DNA from: DASPJR01 sp035628505
Lineage (GTDB): Bacteria; Planctomycetota; SZUA-567; H5-PLA8
Direction: 5' to 3'
NCBI GenBank assembly: GCA_035628505.1
Contig: DASPJR010000127.1
Location: 1 to 64,000, forward strand
DNA: 64,000 nucleotides
Under the pieces are notes generated by a model that made no database searches, was not told the origin of the DNA, and worked only from the letters and a program-made list of their open reading frames with translations. The position numbers and the translations under genes are program-made. Below are positions 1-8,444 of the stretch, piece after piece. Within the stretch, counting starts at the first letter, position 1; every line of letters starts with the position of its first letter.

Positions 1-1
1 C

Positions 2-841
2 GACATCGTCTTCACCGCCAAGAAAGGAACGGAGACGTTCGCGGTCGTGCCTGGTCTATTAAAAGGCGGCGCCAAGGTCATCGACATCGGCGGCGAGTTC
101 CGCTTCAAGGACGCTGCGATTTACGAGACGTGGTACAAGGAAGCGCACGGCTGCAAAGATCTGCTCTGCGAAGCCGAGTACGGTTTGCCGGAGCTCTTCA
201 AAGAAAAAATCCGCACGGCGAAGCTGGTGGGCAATCCCGGGTGCTACGTCACGTCCGCGATTCTTGCTCTCGCTCCGCTGCTGGACGCAAAGCTGATCGA
301 AGAATCAGGTATCGTGGTGGATTCGTTCTCAGGACTGAGCGGTGCCGGACGGCAGCACAATGCCAAGCTCGGCAATCTCTTTGTCGACATGGACGGCAAC
401 ATGAAGGCCTACAACGTCGGAGCCCATCGCCACACACCCGAGATCGAGCAGTCGCTTTCGATCGTCGCCGGCAAACCTGTAGTCCTTACCTTTGTTCCGC
501 ATGTCGTGCCACTGGACCGTGGCATTCTGACGACCGCGTTCGCGCGGCCAAAGGCGGGATTGACCACCGCGCGCGCCGTCGAAGCGATGCGCAGCTTCTA
601 TTCCAAGCAACGCGCGCCGTTTGTGCGCGTTTTGAATTCGCCCGAAGAGGTGGCTGTCTCAAATATCGTTCGCAGCAACTACTGCGACGTGTCGGTCACT
701 GTGGTTGAACGCAGCAACCAGGTCGTGATCACGTCGGCGCTGGACAACCTGGTGAAGGGCGCTGCCGGACAGGCGATTCAAAACATGAACTTAATGTGCG
801 GATTGGACGAAACAATGGGACTGAAAGGCCGCAGTCTCTAA
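2..841 (+). CDS. argC: N-acetyl-gamma-glutamyl-phosphate reductase, C-terminal part
   Basis: The gene enters from outside the window: 279 codons are present, and about 65 N-terminal residues with the NADP-binding glycine motif are missing. ArgC reduces N-acetyl-glutamyl phosphate to the semialdehyde in cytosolic arginine biosynthesis. The catalytic cysteine lies in NPGCYVTS (Cys codon 242-244), and the conserved AHRHTPEIEQ histidine motif follows at about 422-450. The open frame continues upstream of the first GTG (47) to the window edge with family-like sequence, so 47 is not the true start. The C-terminal half is complete and ends in TAA. A P-II gene follows after a 90-base gap that holds a purine-rich repeat. 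The assignment is secure from the motifs; only the start is unseen. Confidence 0.95.
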   Translation, partial: DIVFTAKKGTETFAVVPGLLKGGAKVIDIGGEFRFKDAAIYETWYKEAHGCKDLLCEAEYGLPELFKEKIRTAKLVGNPGCYVTSAILALAPLLDAKLIEESGIVVDSFSGLSGAGRQHNAKLGNLFVDMDGNMKAYNVGAHRHTPEIEQSLSIVAGKPVVLTFVPHVVPLDRGILTTAFARPKAGLTTARAVEAMRSFYSKQRAPFVRVLNSPEEVAVSNIVRSNYCDVSVTVVERSNQVVITSALDNLVKGAAGQAIQNMNLMCGLDETMGLKGRSL

Positions 842-845
842 CGAC

Positions 846-885
846 TTCAACACGGAGACACGGAGGACACGGAGACAAAAAGAGA
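846..885 (+). repeat. Purine-rich tandem repeat, CACGGAG type
   Basis: Imperfect iterations of a (g)acacggag unit fill the gap between argC and the P-II gene. It belongs to the same loose family as the elements near 1249, 7524, 7612, 43643, 44703 and 55015. No coding capacity is evident. Confidence 0.6.
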
Positions 886-931
886 TTTTCGAGAATGTCT
901 CCAGCGCCTCATGAAAAGAAGCGGGTAGGAA

Positions 932-1240
932 ATGAAAAAAATTTCGGCGTTCGTCAAACCGTTCAAGCTCGAAGCGCTCCTCACGCGGCTGCCGGAGGAA
1001 GGCGTAACCGAGGTTCTCGTTTCCGAGGTACGCGGTTACGGGCGGCAGAAGGGCCATTTGGAGCAGTACAAGGGCGAGGAATACGAGTACACGTTTCTGC
1101 CGAAGGCGCGCGTGGAAGTGTACTGTGAAGACGCGGCCGTAGCCGAAGTCGAGAAAGCGCTGCTGGAAGGCGCGCGCACCGGACGCATCGGTGACGGCAA
1201 AATCATCGTAGCGCCTGTCGAACAGAGCGAGCAGGTTTAA
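932..1240 (+). CDS. P-II family nitrogen regulatory protein, short form
   Basis: A 102-residue P-II signal-transduction protein. These trimeric cytosolic proteins sense 2-oxoglutarate and ATP/ADP and bind targets through the T-loop. The T-loop GHLEQYKGEEYEYTFLPK carries Tyr51, the residue uridylylated in enteric GlnB. The B-loop motif ARTGRIGDGKI near residues 80-92 is intact. It ends soon after the APVEQ stretch, about ten residues earlier than the usual 112, so the C-loop is short. The ATG at 932 follows a GGTAGGA-like ribosome site. It lies between argC and aroDE in the same direction; no glnA or amtB is visible here. The stop codon runs straight into a T-tract. GlnB versus GlnK cannot be decided from the sequence alone. 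Confidence 0.92.
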   Translation: MKKISAFVKPFKLEALLTRLPEEGVTEVLVSEVRGYGRQKGHLEQYKGEEYEYTFLPKARVEVYCEDAAVAEVEKALLEGARTGRIGDGKIIVAPVEQSEQV

Positions 1241-1248
1241 TTTTTTTT

Positions 1249-1277
1249 ACCGCAGAGACGCGGAGGTGCGGAGAACG
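1249..1277 (+). repeat. Purine-rich tandem repeat, GAGACGCGGAG type
   Basis: The stretch accgcagagacgcggagg with a further gcggag copy follows a run of eight T after the P-II stop. It is of the same kind as 846-885 and lies just upstream of the aroDE start. Confidence 0.55.
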
Positions 1278-1309
1278 GCGCGCGGTTTTTGACCGCCACG
1301 TGCAAACAC

Positions 1310-2809
1310 ATGGCTGATATCTGCGTCGCTTCGCACCATTCCTCCATCGCAGGTCTACTCGCGGACAACGAGTTCGCCGCACTGGCCAATCGCGCAGGCT
1401 TCCTTGTGGAACTGCGGCTCGATTTCTATTCCGATCTCAGCAGTGAAGCGCTCGATCGCGCGCTCAACCGCTTCTCGCCGAGCTGCGTGGTCACATGCCG
1501 GCATCCGGACGAAGGCGGGAAAAACCCGGCGCTCACCAATGAGCAGCGCTTGCAGTTTCTGCAGCAGGCGGCCAATCGCGGTGTCATGTATGTCGATATC
1601 GAAGCACGCACGCCGCGCTCGAACTTCGACAAAAAAACGTCAACGCTCGTCGTCAGCGCTCACGATTTCACCGCTGCGCCTGAGAACCTGTTGCGTTCTC
1701 AGCCGGGAAAGCAAGTCGGTAAAGACGACGTCGAAAAGATTGCGTGCATGCCTGTCAAACCTGACGACCAACTTCTGCTCATGCGCACGCTTCGGGAGCG
1801 CATCGGCGCAAACTGGCACGGACTGCTGCTGGGCATGGGTGAAGCGGGACTCTGGACGCGCATCCTCGCTCCGCTTTTCGGTGCGCCGTTCACTTTCGCG
1901 CGCGGCGAAGGCGCTCCCGGCACCGCCCCGGGGCAGCCGACGTGCCGGGAACTCGATGAGCTCTACCGCGTGCGCCAGATGCGGACGGGCTGGCCCATCT
2001 ATGGCGTCATCGGAAACCCGATCGGCCACTCGCTTTCGCCGCTGCTGCACAACACTGCGTTCCGCGAGCTGAACATGGACGGCGTTTACGTTCCGTTGAA
2101 GGTCGAAGGCGATCCCGTTGCTTTCGTGAAGACCTTCGGTGACATCGGTCTGCGCGGCGTTTCGATCACAATTCCGCACAAAGAAGCAAACTGGAGCGCA
2201 ATTGCGGAGATCGACGAGCTCGCCCGGAACATCGGCGCCGTGAACACGCTCAGCTTCCGCGACGGCCGCTGGCACGCGACGAACACCGACGCGTCGGGAG
2301 CTGTCGACAGCCTGGAAGCTGTCTCCGGCAGCCTGCGCGGAAAGCGCGTCGCGATTCTCGGCGCCGGCGGCGCGGCGCGTGCGGTTGCTTATGGGATTCG
2401 TGAACGCGGCGGCGAGATTCTCATCGCCAATCGCACCCGCGAGCGAGCTGAGGCGCTGGCCAAAGCCGTCGCCGCGGGCGTGATCACGCCCGATGCGCTG
2501 ACGAGCTCGCGCATTGACGTAGTCGTGAACACGACCTCGGTGGGCATGCACCCGAAGGTGGGCGAGTCGCCGCTTGAAAAAGAGCAGATTCCACAGGGTA
2601 GCATTGTTTTCGACACCGTGTATAATCCCTTGCGCACCAAATTGTTAACTCTGGCCGAAGAACGCGGCTGCCGGACGCTCGGCGGCGCGGAAATGTTCAT
2701 CGGGCAGGGCGTACGTCAGTTTGAGCTTTGGACCGGTCGCAAGGCGCCGCGCGCGGCTGTGTCCGCCGCAATTTTGGCGGCGTTATCGGCCAGGCAGGCG
2801 CGGCAGTAG
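1310..2809 (+). CDS. aroDE: Bifunctional 3-dehydroquinate dehydratase (type I) / shikimate dehydrogenase
   Basis: A two-domain enzyme of about 499 residues catalysing consecutive shikimate-pathway steps in the cytosol. The N-terminal half is type I dehydroquinase: the Schiff-base lysine is in KIACMPVK (Lys143) and the general base in VVSAHDF (His118). The shikimate dehydrogenase half starts near residue 227 with YGVIGNPIGHSLSP. It has the catalytic Lys in TIPHKE (about 291), the Asp in NTDASG (about 327), the nucleotide loop GAGGAARA (about 351), the NADP-type NRTRERAE, and the C-terminal GQGVRQFELWTG. A TTG at 1289 is in frame, but ATG 1310 gives the usual ADICVAS beginning and is preferred. 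The same fusion order occurs in plants and several environmental bacterial phyla. The downstream HEAT gene begins 41 bases after the stop. Confidence 0.95.
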   Translation: MADICVASHHSSIAGLLADNEFAALANRAGFLVELRLDFYSDLSSEALDRALNRFSPSCVVTCRHPDEGGKNPALTNEQRLQFLQQAANRGVMYVDIEARTPRSNFDKKTSTLVVSAHDFTAAPENLLRSQPGKQVGKDDVEKIACMPVKPDDQLLLMRTLRERIGANWHGLLLGMGEAGLWTRILAPLFGAPFTFARGEGAPGTAPGQPTCRELDELYRVRQMRTGWPIYGVIGNPIGHSLSPLLHNTAFRELNMDGVYVPLKVEGDPVAFVKTFGDIGLRGVSITIPHKEANWSAIAEIDELARNIGAVNTLSFRDGRWHATNTDASGAVDSLEAVSGSLRGKRVAILGAGGAARAVAYGIRERGGEILIANRTRERAEALAKAVAAGVITPDALTSSRIDVVVNTTSVGMHPKVGESPLEKEQIPQGSIVFDTVYNPLRTKLLTLAEERGCRTLGGAEMFIGQGVRQFELWTGRKAPRAAVSAAILAALSARQARQ

Positions 2810-2850
2810 ACGCAGAAAAGATCTTCCACACAGCGCCGGAGGGGCGCCCG

Positions 2851-5256
2851 ATGTTGGCACGAAAAGCTACGCTGCTCGTCGCATCGTTCGCGACCCTCGT
2901 GCTGCTCTGTTCTTTCGCGCACGCCGAAGAAAAGAAGGAAGACCGCCCGGCTCCGATTCAGCGCCTGAGCGACTTCGACAAGAATCGCAACAAGGGCGCG
3001 GCATCCAGCGGCGACGAGAACCTTTCTCCCGAAGAGTTGCACAAGAAACAACTCGCCAACATCAAAGCGATGCAGGAAAAGGCGGAGAAAGCCGCGGAAG
3101 CCAAGAGCAAGAAAAAAGACAAGAAGAAGGAGCCGAAGGAAAAAGATCCGACTGCTCCGCGCGCGATTCCGCGTGGCAATGCAGCGCTGGTCGAAGTCGA
3201 ACCGCCCGACAAAGGGAAGAACAAAGGCGGAAGCATCGATATCATAAAATCCACGCCCTCGAAGCCCTCTCAAATCATCGAACTCAGCGGGCCGCGCCAG
3301 AGCAAGAACAAGCAGACCGGCGACACCATTACCGTGGGCGGTGACGCCGCGGCCGGCACGGCGCTCGAACAAGGCGATATCAACGCGCTGAACATTAAAG
3401 AGCCGCCACAGAAGCGCGGCTTCTTCGACCGGTTATTCGGAAAAGACAAGAAGCCCGCGCCCGTTCTGCAGGCCGCTGGAAAAGGCGAAGAATTCAAGCT
3501 TGTGACAGAACAGAAAAAGAAGGGGGCGGCGATGGACGCCTCGCGCTTTGTCCCCGCGCCGACTGACCGCCGCGAGACGCTCAGCAAAAAAGTCCAGGAG
3601 ATGATGGCGCTCAAGCGTCTGGAAGGCGAGCTGAAAGATCGCGAGAAAGAAGCACCGGTCGAACCGCAGGGTGAGAAGGCCGCGGAAGTTGTCGATCTGA
3701 GCGGCAACGCGACAACGCCCACGCCAGCGACTGGAAACCTCGCTGAAATTGCCAGCAAAACAGAACCGAAGGCCGCCGAAACAGAGCCGCCGCCAATCAC
3801 TGAAGAAGAGACGCGCGCGGCTGCCGAAGCGCAGTATCGCAACGGCCTGGGCTCCCGGGATGTGGTCGCGCGCGAAGCGTCGTACCAGCGCGCGGCGATC
3901 GAGAGGCGCGATGATGCAATTCCGTTCATGCTCCAGGAACTGCGCGAAGACAATCTTCTCGCCGCCTTCGCCGTGCAGTGCCTCGGCGCGATCGGCAAGC
4001 TCACTCCCGAAGTCGAATCGGGACTGATTCGAGAGCTCGCCAGCCACCGGCCGGAAGTCCGCCAGGCCTGCGCGGACACGCTCGGCCGCCTGCGCAGCCG
4101 CAAAGCCGTGCCCGTCATCATGGAAAATTTGAAGGCGGAAAAGAGCTATCCGGTGCGCGGCGCGTATATGGATGCGCTCGGCGCCATCGGCGATCGCAGC
4201 GCGATTCCCCTGCTGAAGGCGAAGCTCGAAAGCGATGAAATCGAAACCTTGAAAAGCCACGCCGCGCTGGCGCTCGCGCGCATGGGCGACCCATCGGGCC
4301 GCGCGCACCTGGTACGCAATATCGATTCCCCGATGCCTGCGCTGCAGGTGCTCGGCATGATTGGCCTCGCGCAGATCAACGAACCGTTCATGGCCGGATA
4401 CTTGAACAAGGCCATGGAATCGCCGTACGAAGAAGTATGGACCAATGCGGTCTACCTCTTCCCTATTCTCGGCCCAAGCCAGGCGCTGCCAATTCTGCGC
4501 TCGCGCTTTGATTCGCAGAACGAAGTCATGCGCCGGCGCGCGGCGCTCGCCATGGGTTTCCTCGGTTCGGACGAAGCGCTCGCGTATATTGACCGGGCGG
4601 TGCGCGGCGGCACGCTGCATGAACGCGTGATGGGCTGCGAGCTGCTCGGCAATCTGCAGCGCCGCGACCGCATTCCTCTGCTCATCGAAAAACTTCAGGA
4701 CCCGCAGACCAACGTCCGCCAGACCGCCGCGGTGGCGCTCACGCGGCTAAATGCGACGGAAGCGATTCCTGCGCTGATCGAGGGCACACGCGGCCTGCGC
4801 GGCAGCGGTGAGCTTCCGCCCGGTTTGCGCGGAGCGGGACCTGACGTGATGGAACGGCTGATCATGCTCTCCTGCGTGCGCATTCTGCGCGGCGAAAAGG
4901 ATGACCTGGTGATCACGACTCTGCCCAACCGTGACAACTCGTGGCCCGAAGTCGACCGCGTGATGTCCGAGCAGCAGAAGGAGCTCGTGAAGCTGTTCAA
5001 GTTTGTGGCCGCAATCGGCGAAGAGGGCCGCGCACTTGGCGTTGTGCTTAAATCGCCTGATGGCAACGAAGTGATGTATCGCGAAGGCGAAACGGTCGCG
5101 AGCGGCTTCAAGGTCCGCGACATCGGCCTGCCATCGACCGGAAAAGATAAAACGAAAGTTCCCGCCTACGTCATCCTGATGCGCGGAGACGAGCGTATCA
5201 CGCTCACTGCCGGCCGCGCGGCTGAAGTCGATTCCGTAAAAGAAAAGCGGCGCTGA
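2851..5256 (+). CDS. Secreted HEAT-repeat protein
   Basis: An 801-residue exported protein. The ATG at 2851 follows GGAGGGG by six bases and gives a good signal peptide (LLVASFATLVLLCSFAHA, cut before EEKKED), so the open frame upstream of 2851, which overlaps aroDE, is not coding. Residues 25 to about 330 are charged and low complexity, rich in Lys, Glu and Pro. From about 345 to 660 there are some eight to ten HEAT-type helical pairs with recurring ALGAIGD and VRQACADTLGRL signatures. The last 120 residues form a separate, probably beta-rich domain. HEAT solenoids bind proteins; the partner is unknown. A second secreted HEAT protein lies at 11138-13681. The stop lies inside a perfect hairpin. 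Confidence 0.85.
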   Translation: MLARKATLLVASFATLVLLCSFAHAEEKKEDRPAPIQRLSDFDKNRNKGAASSGDENLSPEELHKKQLANIKAMQEKAEKAAEAKSKKKDKKKEPKEKDPTAPRAIPRGNAALVEVEPPDKGKNKGGSIDIIKSTPSKPSQIIELSGPRQSKNKQTGDTITVGGDAAAGTALEQGDINALNIKEPPQKRGFFDRLFGKDKKPAPVLQAAGKGEEFKLVTEQKKKGAAMDASRFVPAPTDRRETLSKKVQEMMALKRLEGELKDREKEAPVEPQGEKAAEVVDLSGNATTPTPATGNLAEIASKTEPKAAETEPPPITEEETRAAAEAQYRNGLGSRDVVAREASYQRAAIERRDDAIPFMLQELREDNLLAAFAVQCLGAIGKLTPEVESGLIRELASHRPEVRQACADTLGRLRSRKAVPVIMENLKAEKSYPVRGAYMDALGAIGDRSAIPLLKAKLESDEIETLKSHAALALARMGDPSGRAHLVRNIDSPMPALQVLGMIGLAQINEPFMAGYLNKAMESPYEEVWTNAVYLFPILGPSQALPILRSRFDSQNEVMRRRAALAMGFLGSDEALAYIDRAVRGGTLHERVMGCELLGNLQRRDRIPLLIEKLQDPQTNVRQTAAVALTRLNATEAIPALIEGTRGLRGSGELPPGLRGAGPDVMERLIMLSCVRILRGEKDDLVITTLPNRDNSWPEVDRVMSEQQKELVKLFKFVAAIGEEGRALGVVLKSPDGNEVMYREGETVASGFKVRDIGLPSTGKDKTKVPAYVILMRGDERITLTAGRAAEVDSVKEKRR

Positions 5257-5270
5257 AAATCAGCGCCGCT
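5246..5270. terminator. Hairpin between convergent genes (possible bidirectional terminator)
   Basis: A perfect 11-base stem (agcggcgctga / tcagcgccgct) with an AAA loop includes the stop codon of the HEAT gene and lies before the tail of the convergent fuconate dehydratase gene. There is no clear T-tract on either side, so termination is inferred from position and stem strength. Confidence 0.55.
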
Positions 5271-5290
5271 CCCCTGCCCTGATTCAGGTT

Positions 5291-6589
5291 TTACTTCCAC
5301 GCTTTGCCGTGCGGGAATTCAAATTCAGCCAGCGATGCCGGCTTCATCGTGATGCTGTATCCCGGCGCGGTCGGCGGCATGTAATTTCCATTCTTGATCA
5401 CGCATGGATCGAAGAAGTGTTCGTGCAGGTGATCGACGTACTCAAGGATGCGGCTTTCGAGACTCGCGCTCACAGAGATGTAATCCCACAGCGACAAGTG
5501 CTGCACATATTCGCACAGCCCCACCCCGCCCGCGTGCGGACAGACCGGAATGCCGAATTTTTTGGCCATCAGGATGACCGAAAGAATTTCATTCACGCCG
5601 CCAAGACGGCAGCTGTCGATCTGGCAGAACTGAATCGCGCCGGCCTGCATCAGCTGCTTGAACATGACGCGGTTCTGGCAGTGTTCGCCGGTTGCGACGC
5701 CGATGTTGTACGGCGCGAGCGCCTTGGCGATGGCCGCATGGCCGAGAATATCGTCGGGGCTGGTCGGTTCTTCAATCCACCACGGCTTGTACTTGGCCAT
5801 CTTCTTCATGCATTCGATCGCGACCGGAACGTCCCAGAACTGATTGGCGTCGACCATCAGCTTGCGATCGTTGCCGATCTCTTCGCGAATGATCTGGCAG
5901 CGCGCCATGTCGTCTTCAATGTCGCGGCCGACCTTGATCTTGATGTACTTGAAGCCCTGCCCGACGGCTTCGCGGCACAGGCGCCGCACTTTTTCGTGCG
6001 AATAGCCCAGCCATCCGGCGGACGTTGTATACGCCGGAAAACCGTCGCGCTTCATCTCCGCTTCGCGCGCCGGCTTGGTCGATTCGTTCTTCTTGAGCAG
6101 CGCAACCGCTTCTTCGGGCGTGAGCGCGTCGGTGATGTAGCGGAAATCGATGCACGAAACGAGTTTTTCCGCCGGCATATCGACGAGCAACTTCCAGAGC
6201 GGCTTCTTCTCGGCTTTGGCGTACAGATCCCAGACGGCGTTTACTACCGCGGCGGTAGCCAGGTGAATGGCGCCCTTTTCTGGGCCGATCCAGCGCAGCT
6301 GGCTGTCGCCGGTGACATGCTTCCAGAAGTTGCCCATGTTTTCCGTGAACGATTCAAGCGTGCGGCCGACGATCAGCGGCTTGATGGAATTCACCGCGGT
6401 GACGACGATCTCGGTTCCGCGGCCGCAGGTGAAGGTCAGTCCATGGCCTTCAAGCCCGGCGTCGGTTTTCAGCACGACATAAGCGCAGGAATAATCCGGC
6501 GCGACATTCATCGCATCTGAGCCATCCAGGTTCTTTGATGTCGGGAATCGGATATCGCGGACGGTCAAATCGGTAATCAGAGTGGGCAT
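5291..6589 (-). CDS. L-fuconate dehydratase-like enolase superfamily enzyme
   Basis: 432 residues, in the mandelate racemase branch of the enolase superfamily and closest by motif to L-fuconate dehydratase (bacterial FucD, human ENOSF1). These enzymes dehydrate L-fuconate to 2-keto-3-deoxy-L-fuconate using Mg2+. The KIKVG motif (Lys217, Lys219), metal ligands in VDANQ (Asp248), WIEEP (Glu274) and GEHCQ (Glu302), and a C-terminal His in CPHAGGVG (about 352) are all present at the spacing expected for FucD. The start ATG follows AAGGAGCTGCCG. It is divergent from a sugar isomerase-like gene, so the two probably serve one sugar or sugar-acid pathway. No fucose transporter or lactonase is in the window. 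Substrate specificity within the subgroup is inferred. Confidence 0.88.
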   Translation of the reverse strand: MPTLITDLTVRDIRFPTSKNLDGSDAMNVAPDYSCAYVVLKTDAGLEGHGLTFTCGRGTEIVVTAVNSIKPLIVGRTLESFTENMGNFWKHVTGDSQLRWIGPEKGAIHLATAAVVNAVWDLYAKAEKKPLWKLLVDMPAEKLVSCIDFRYITDALTPEEAVALLKKNESTKPAREAEMKRDGFPAYTTSAGWLGYSHEKVRRLCREAVGQGFKYIKIKVGRDIEDDMARCQIIREEIGNDRKLMVDANQFWDVPVAIECMKKMAKYKPWWIEEPTSPDDILGHAAIAKALAPYNIGVATGEHCQNRVMFKQLMQAGAIQFCQIDSCRLGGVNEILSVILMAKKFGIPVCPHAGGVGLCEYVQHLSLWDYISVSASLESRILEYVDHLHEHFFDPCVIKNGNYMPPTAPGYSITMKPASLAEFEFPHGKAWK

Positions 6590-6728
6590 CGGCAGCTCCT
6601 TAACAGTGTTTGAGCCGGAGAATTTAGCAAACTAATGCATAATGCATAATGCATAAAACGGGTCCGCTCCTTTATGCATCAGCCTCATGCATTGGCACAG
6701 CGTAAAAACGCAGAAAGAGACCACACGC
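6590..6728. promoter_or_regulatory. Divergent promoter region with repeated ATGCAT palindromes
   Basis: The spacer between the two divergent sugar genes holds three exact head-to-tail AATGCAT units (6634-6654) and two more ATGCAT palindromes (6674-6679 and 6687-6692). Such repeated palindromes could be operators for a shared regulator, or a copy of a dispersed element. Confidence 0.4.
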
Positions 6729-7520
6729 ATGCGCATCGGCATGATTGCAGACTGGGTTGAGGCCGACATCAAGTTCGCGGCTGATACAAAGATTCCGTAC
6801 GTTGAGTTCATTCCGTGGTGCCCGATGAGCGAGTTCACGGGCAAACGCAAAGAAGTTGAAACGCTGCTCGACAAGTACAACGTGAAGACGTCCGCGATGG
6901 GCTTCTTCAATCACGACATCATCCATCCCGATGCAACAAAGCGCGCCAGCGAGCTCAAAGATGTCAACGAAATGATCGATCTCTGCAAGGCCTGGCACAC
7001 GCCCGTGTTCATGATCGGCGCCGGCGAGCTGCAGAAGGGCCGCAATGAACAGGAAGCGCTGAGGGAATCGATTGAAGCGCTCAAGCGCATCGTCAACTAC
7101 GCCGGCGAGCGCGGCATCACCGTAGCGGTCTACAATTGCCACTGCTGGAATTACTGCGTCACGCCGCGGCACTGGGGCGCGCTGCTCAGCGCCATTCCGC
7201 AGATCCGGTTCAAGTACGATTGCAGCCACAGCTATTACGACGGCCGCGATTACCTTTCGGAAATTCGCGACTTCGGCCAGTACTTCGCGCACTTCCACGT
7301 CAAAGGCTGCGTGAAGGCCGAGGGCCGCCGCCTCGACGACCCGCCGGCCGGCCTGGACCAGATCGACTGGCGCAGCGTTATGGCGCTCCTTTATAAGTGC
7401 GAGTACAAAGGCGTCCTGTCGCTCGAACCGCACAGCCCGCTCTGGACCGACGCCAAGCGGATGAAGTACCAGGGCTTGCGATTCAGCGCCAATTTCATCC
7501 GGACGCTGCAGGTAGACTGA
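6729..7520 (+). CDS. Sugar phosphate isomerase/epimerase family protein (xylose isomerase-like TIM barrel)
   Basis: A 263-residue AP-endonuclease-2/xylose-isomerase-like barrel. These proteins isomerise or epimerise keto sugars or inositol derivatives with a divalent metal held by Glu, Asp and His side chains at the barrel mouth. Matching positions here are FIGAGE (near residue 95), KYDCSH (near 165), AHFHVKG (near 195) and SLEPH near the C-terminus. ATG 6729 is chosen because RIGMIADWVE is the typical first strand and an AAAGAGA site lies just upstream; the in-frame extension to 6687 would add an unfamiliar tail. It is divergent from the fuconate dehydratase, suggesting joint use in sugar-acid breakdown. 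The exact substrate cannot be read from sequence. Confidence 0.82.
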   Translation: MRIGMIADWVEADIKFAADTKIPYVEFIPWCPMSEFTGKRKEVETLLDKYNVKTSAMGFFNHDIIHPDATKRASELKDVNEMIDLCKAWHTPVFMIGAGELQKGRNEQEALRESIEALKRIVNYAGERGITVAVYNCHCWNYCVTPRHWGALLSAIPQIRFKYDCSHSYYDGRDYLSEIRDFGQYFAHFHVKGCVKAEGRRLDDPPAGLDQIDWRSVMALLYKCEYKGVLSLEPHSPLWTDAKRMKYQGLRFSANFIRTLQVD

Positions 7521-7523
7521 TTG

Positions 7524-7570
7524 CTCACGCAAAGCCGCAAAGATGCAAAGATGCAAAGATGCAAAGAACG
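7524..7570 (+). repeat. Tandem GCAAAGAT repeat
   Basis: Successive gcaaagat units (at least three exact 8-base copies) follow the isomerase stop. They resemble the dispersed purine-rich tandem elements elsewhere in the window. With 7612-7648 on the other strand sense, they may form one composite inverted element. Confidence 0.65.
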
Positions 7571-7611
7571 CCTGGGAAAAAAGAGGCGCCAGTTACGCCG
7601 GGAAAAATTAG

Positions 7612-7648
7612 ATTCCTGGCGTTCCTGGCGCCTTGGTGTCCTTGGCGG
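7612..7648 (-). repeat. TTCCTGGCG/CCTTGGTG tandem repeat
   Basis: The + strand reads as pyrimidine-rich iterations such as ttcctggcg and ccttggtgtccttggcgg. Read on the opposite strand these are ccaaggacaccaaggcgcc-type units, so this looks like the other arm of the element begun at 7524. Confidence 0.5.
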
Positions 7649-7659
7649 AGAGCTGAGCA

Positions 7660-7720
7660 TTGTCAGTTGTCAGTGCGAGAGAATCGTCGACACTGCAATC
7701 TGCTTACGGGCAACTGACAA
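7660..7720. repeat. Inverted repeat TTGTCAGTTG / CAACTGACAA
   Basis: Ten-base arms at 7660-7669 and 7711-7720 are exact reverse complements. They lie just before ruvA and after the tandem elements. The 41-base loop argues against a terminator; a dispersed repeat is more likely. Confidence 0.55.
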
Positions 7721-7735
7721 CGGACAAATTCAAAC

Positions 7736-8386
7736 ATGTACAACCACATCGCCGGCGTTCTTGAATGGAAGACCTCGTCTGAAGCAGTGGTGGACGCCGG
7801 AGGCGTCGGGTATCTGCTGCGCATCCCTCTGTCCACCTCGAGCTCGTTGCCGGCGGCGGGACAAAAAGTCAAACTTCTCGCCCACCTGCATGTCACCGAC
7901 GAGGCGCACACGCTCTATGGCTTTCTTACGCCGGCGGAGCGCGAATTTTTCCTGCAGCTGATCAGTGTCGACCGCGTCGGACCGAAAGTGGCCCTCTCCG
8001 TTCTCTCCGGTGGTCGCGTGCAGGATATCCAGCAGGCCATCCGCCTCGGTGATTACGCGGCGCTCAAGCGCATCAAAGGTGTCGGCGAAGGTACTGCTAA
8101 AAAGATTGTGCTGGAGCTCGGCAAGATCCTGATCCATCAGGCTTCCTCCGGCGATGCCGCACCCAAGAGCGCGCCGGCAGCGAAGACGGGCATTAAACCC
8201 GTGATCGAACCGGGGCTCGATCAGGATACGGAGCTTGCAGTCAAGGCCGTGATGCAGCTTCAGGAAGTGCCGCAGGATCAGGCGCTTCAGGCCGTGCAGC
8301 GCGCGTATGCCGAGCTCTCCGGAAAAAGCGCGACGCGCCCGGCCGTGCAGGATATTATCCAGCGAGCGATGCGCTTTACGGGCTGA
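7736..8386 (+). CDS. ruvA: Holliday junction branch migration protein RuvA
   Basis: 216 residues. RuvA tetramers bind the four-way junction and load RuvB motors for branch migration in recombinational repair. The N-terminal OB fold begins MYNHIAGVLEW and covers about residues 1-63, with AHLHVTDEAHTLYGF near its end. The two helix-hairpin-helix motifs follow (SVDRVGPKVALSVLSG and LKRIKGVGEGTAKKIVLEL). After a variable linker (about 138-160), the RuvB-binding domain III is complete. ruvB is downstream but not adjacent: a palindrome cluster, a nucleotidyltransferase and a membrane protein intervene. There is no strong ribosome site before the ATG. ruvC is not in the window. Confidence 0.97.
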   Translation: MYNHIAGVLEWKTSSEAVVDAGGVGYLLRIPLSTSSSLPAAGQKVKLLAHLHVTDEAHTLYGFLTPAEREFFLQLISVDRVGPKVALSVLSGGRVQDIQQAIRLGDYAALKRIKGVGEGTAKKIVLELGKILIHQASSGDAAPKSAPAAKTGIKPVIEPGLDQDTELAVKAVMQLQEVPQDQALQAVQRAYAELSGKSATRPAVQDIIQRAMRFTG

Positions 8387-8444
8387 GCGGTTAGTGTACG
8401 GGTGCAGAGACTGCCATGCGTTGCGCGATTAAGCGATTTACTAT

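Noticed and set aside
3433..4620. 395-codon minus frame opposite the HEAT gene
   Set aside because: Shadow of high-GC codon use; the + frame carries the signal peptide and repeats.
5309..6520. 403-codon + frame opposite the fuconate dehydratase gene
   Set aside because: It is antisense to a protein with all catalytic motifs; no family pattern.
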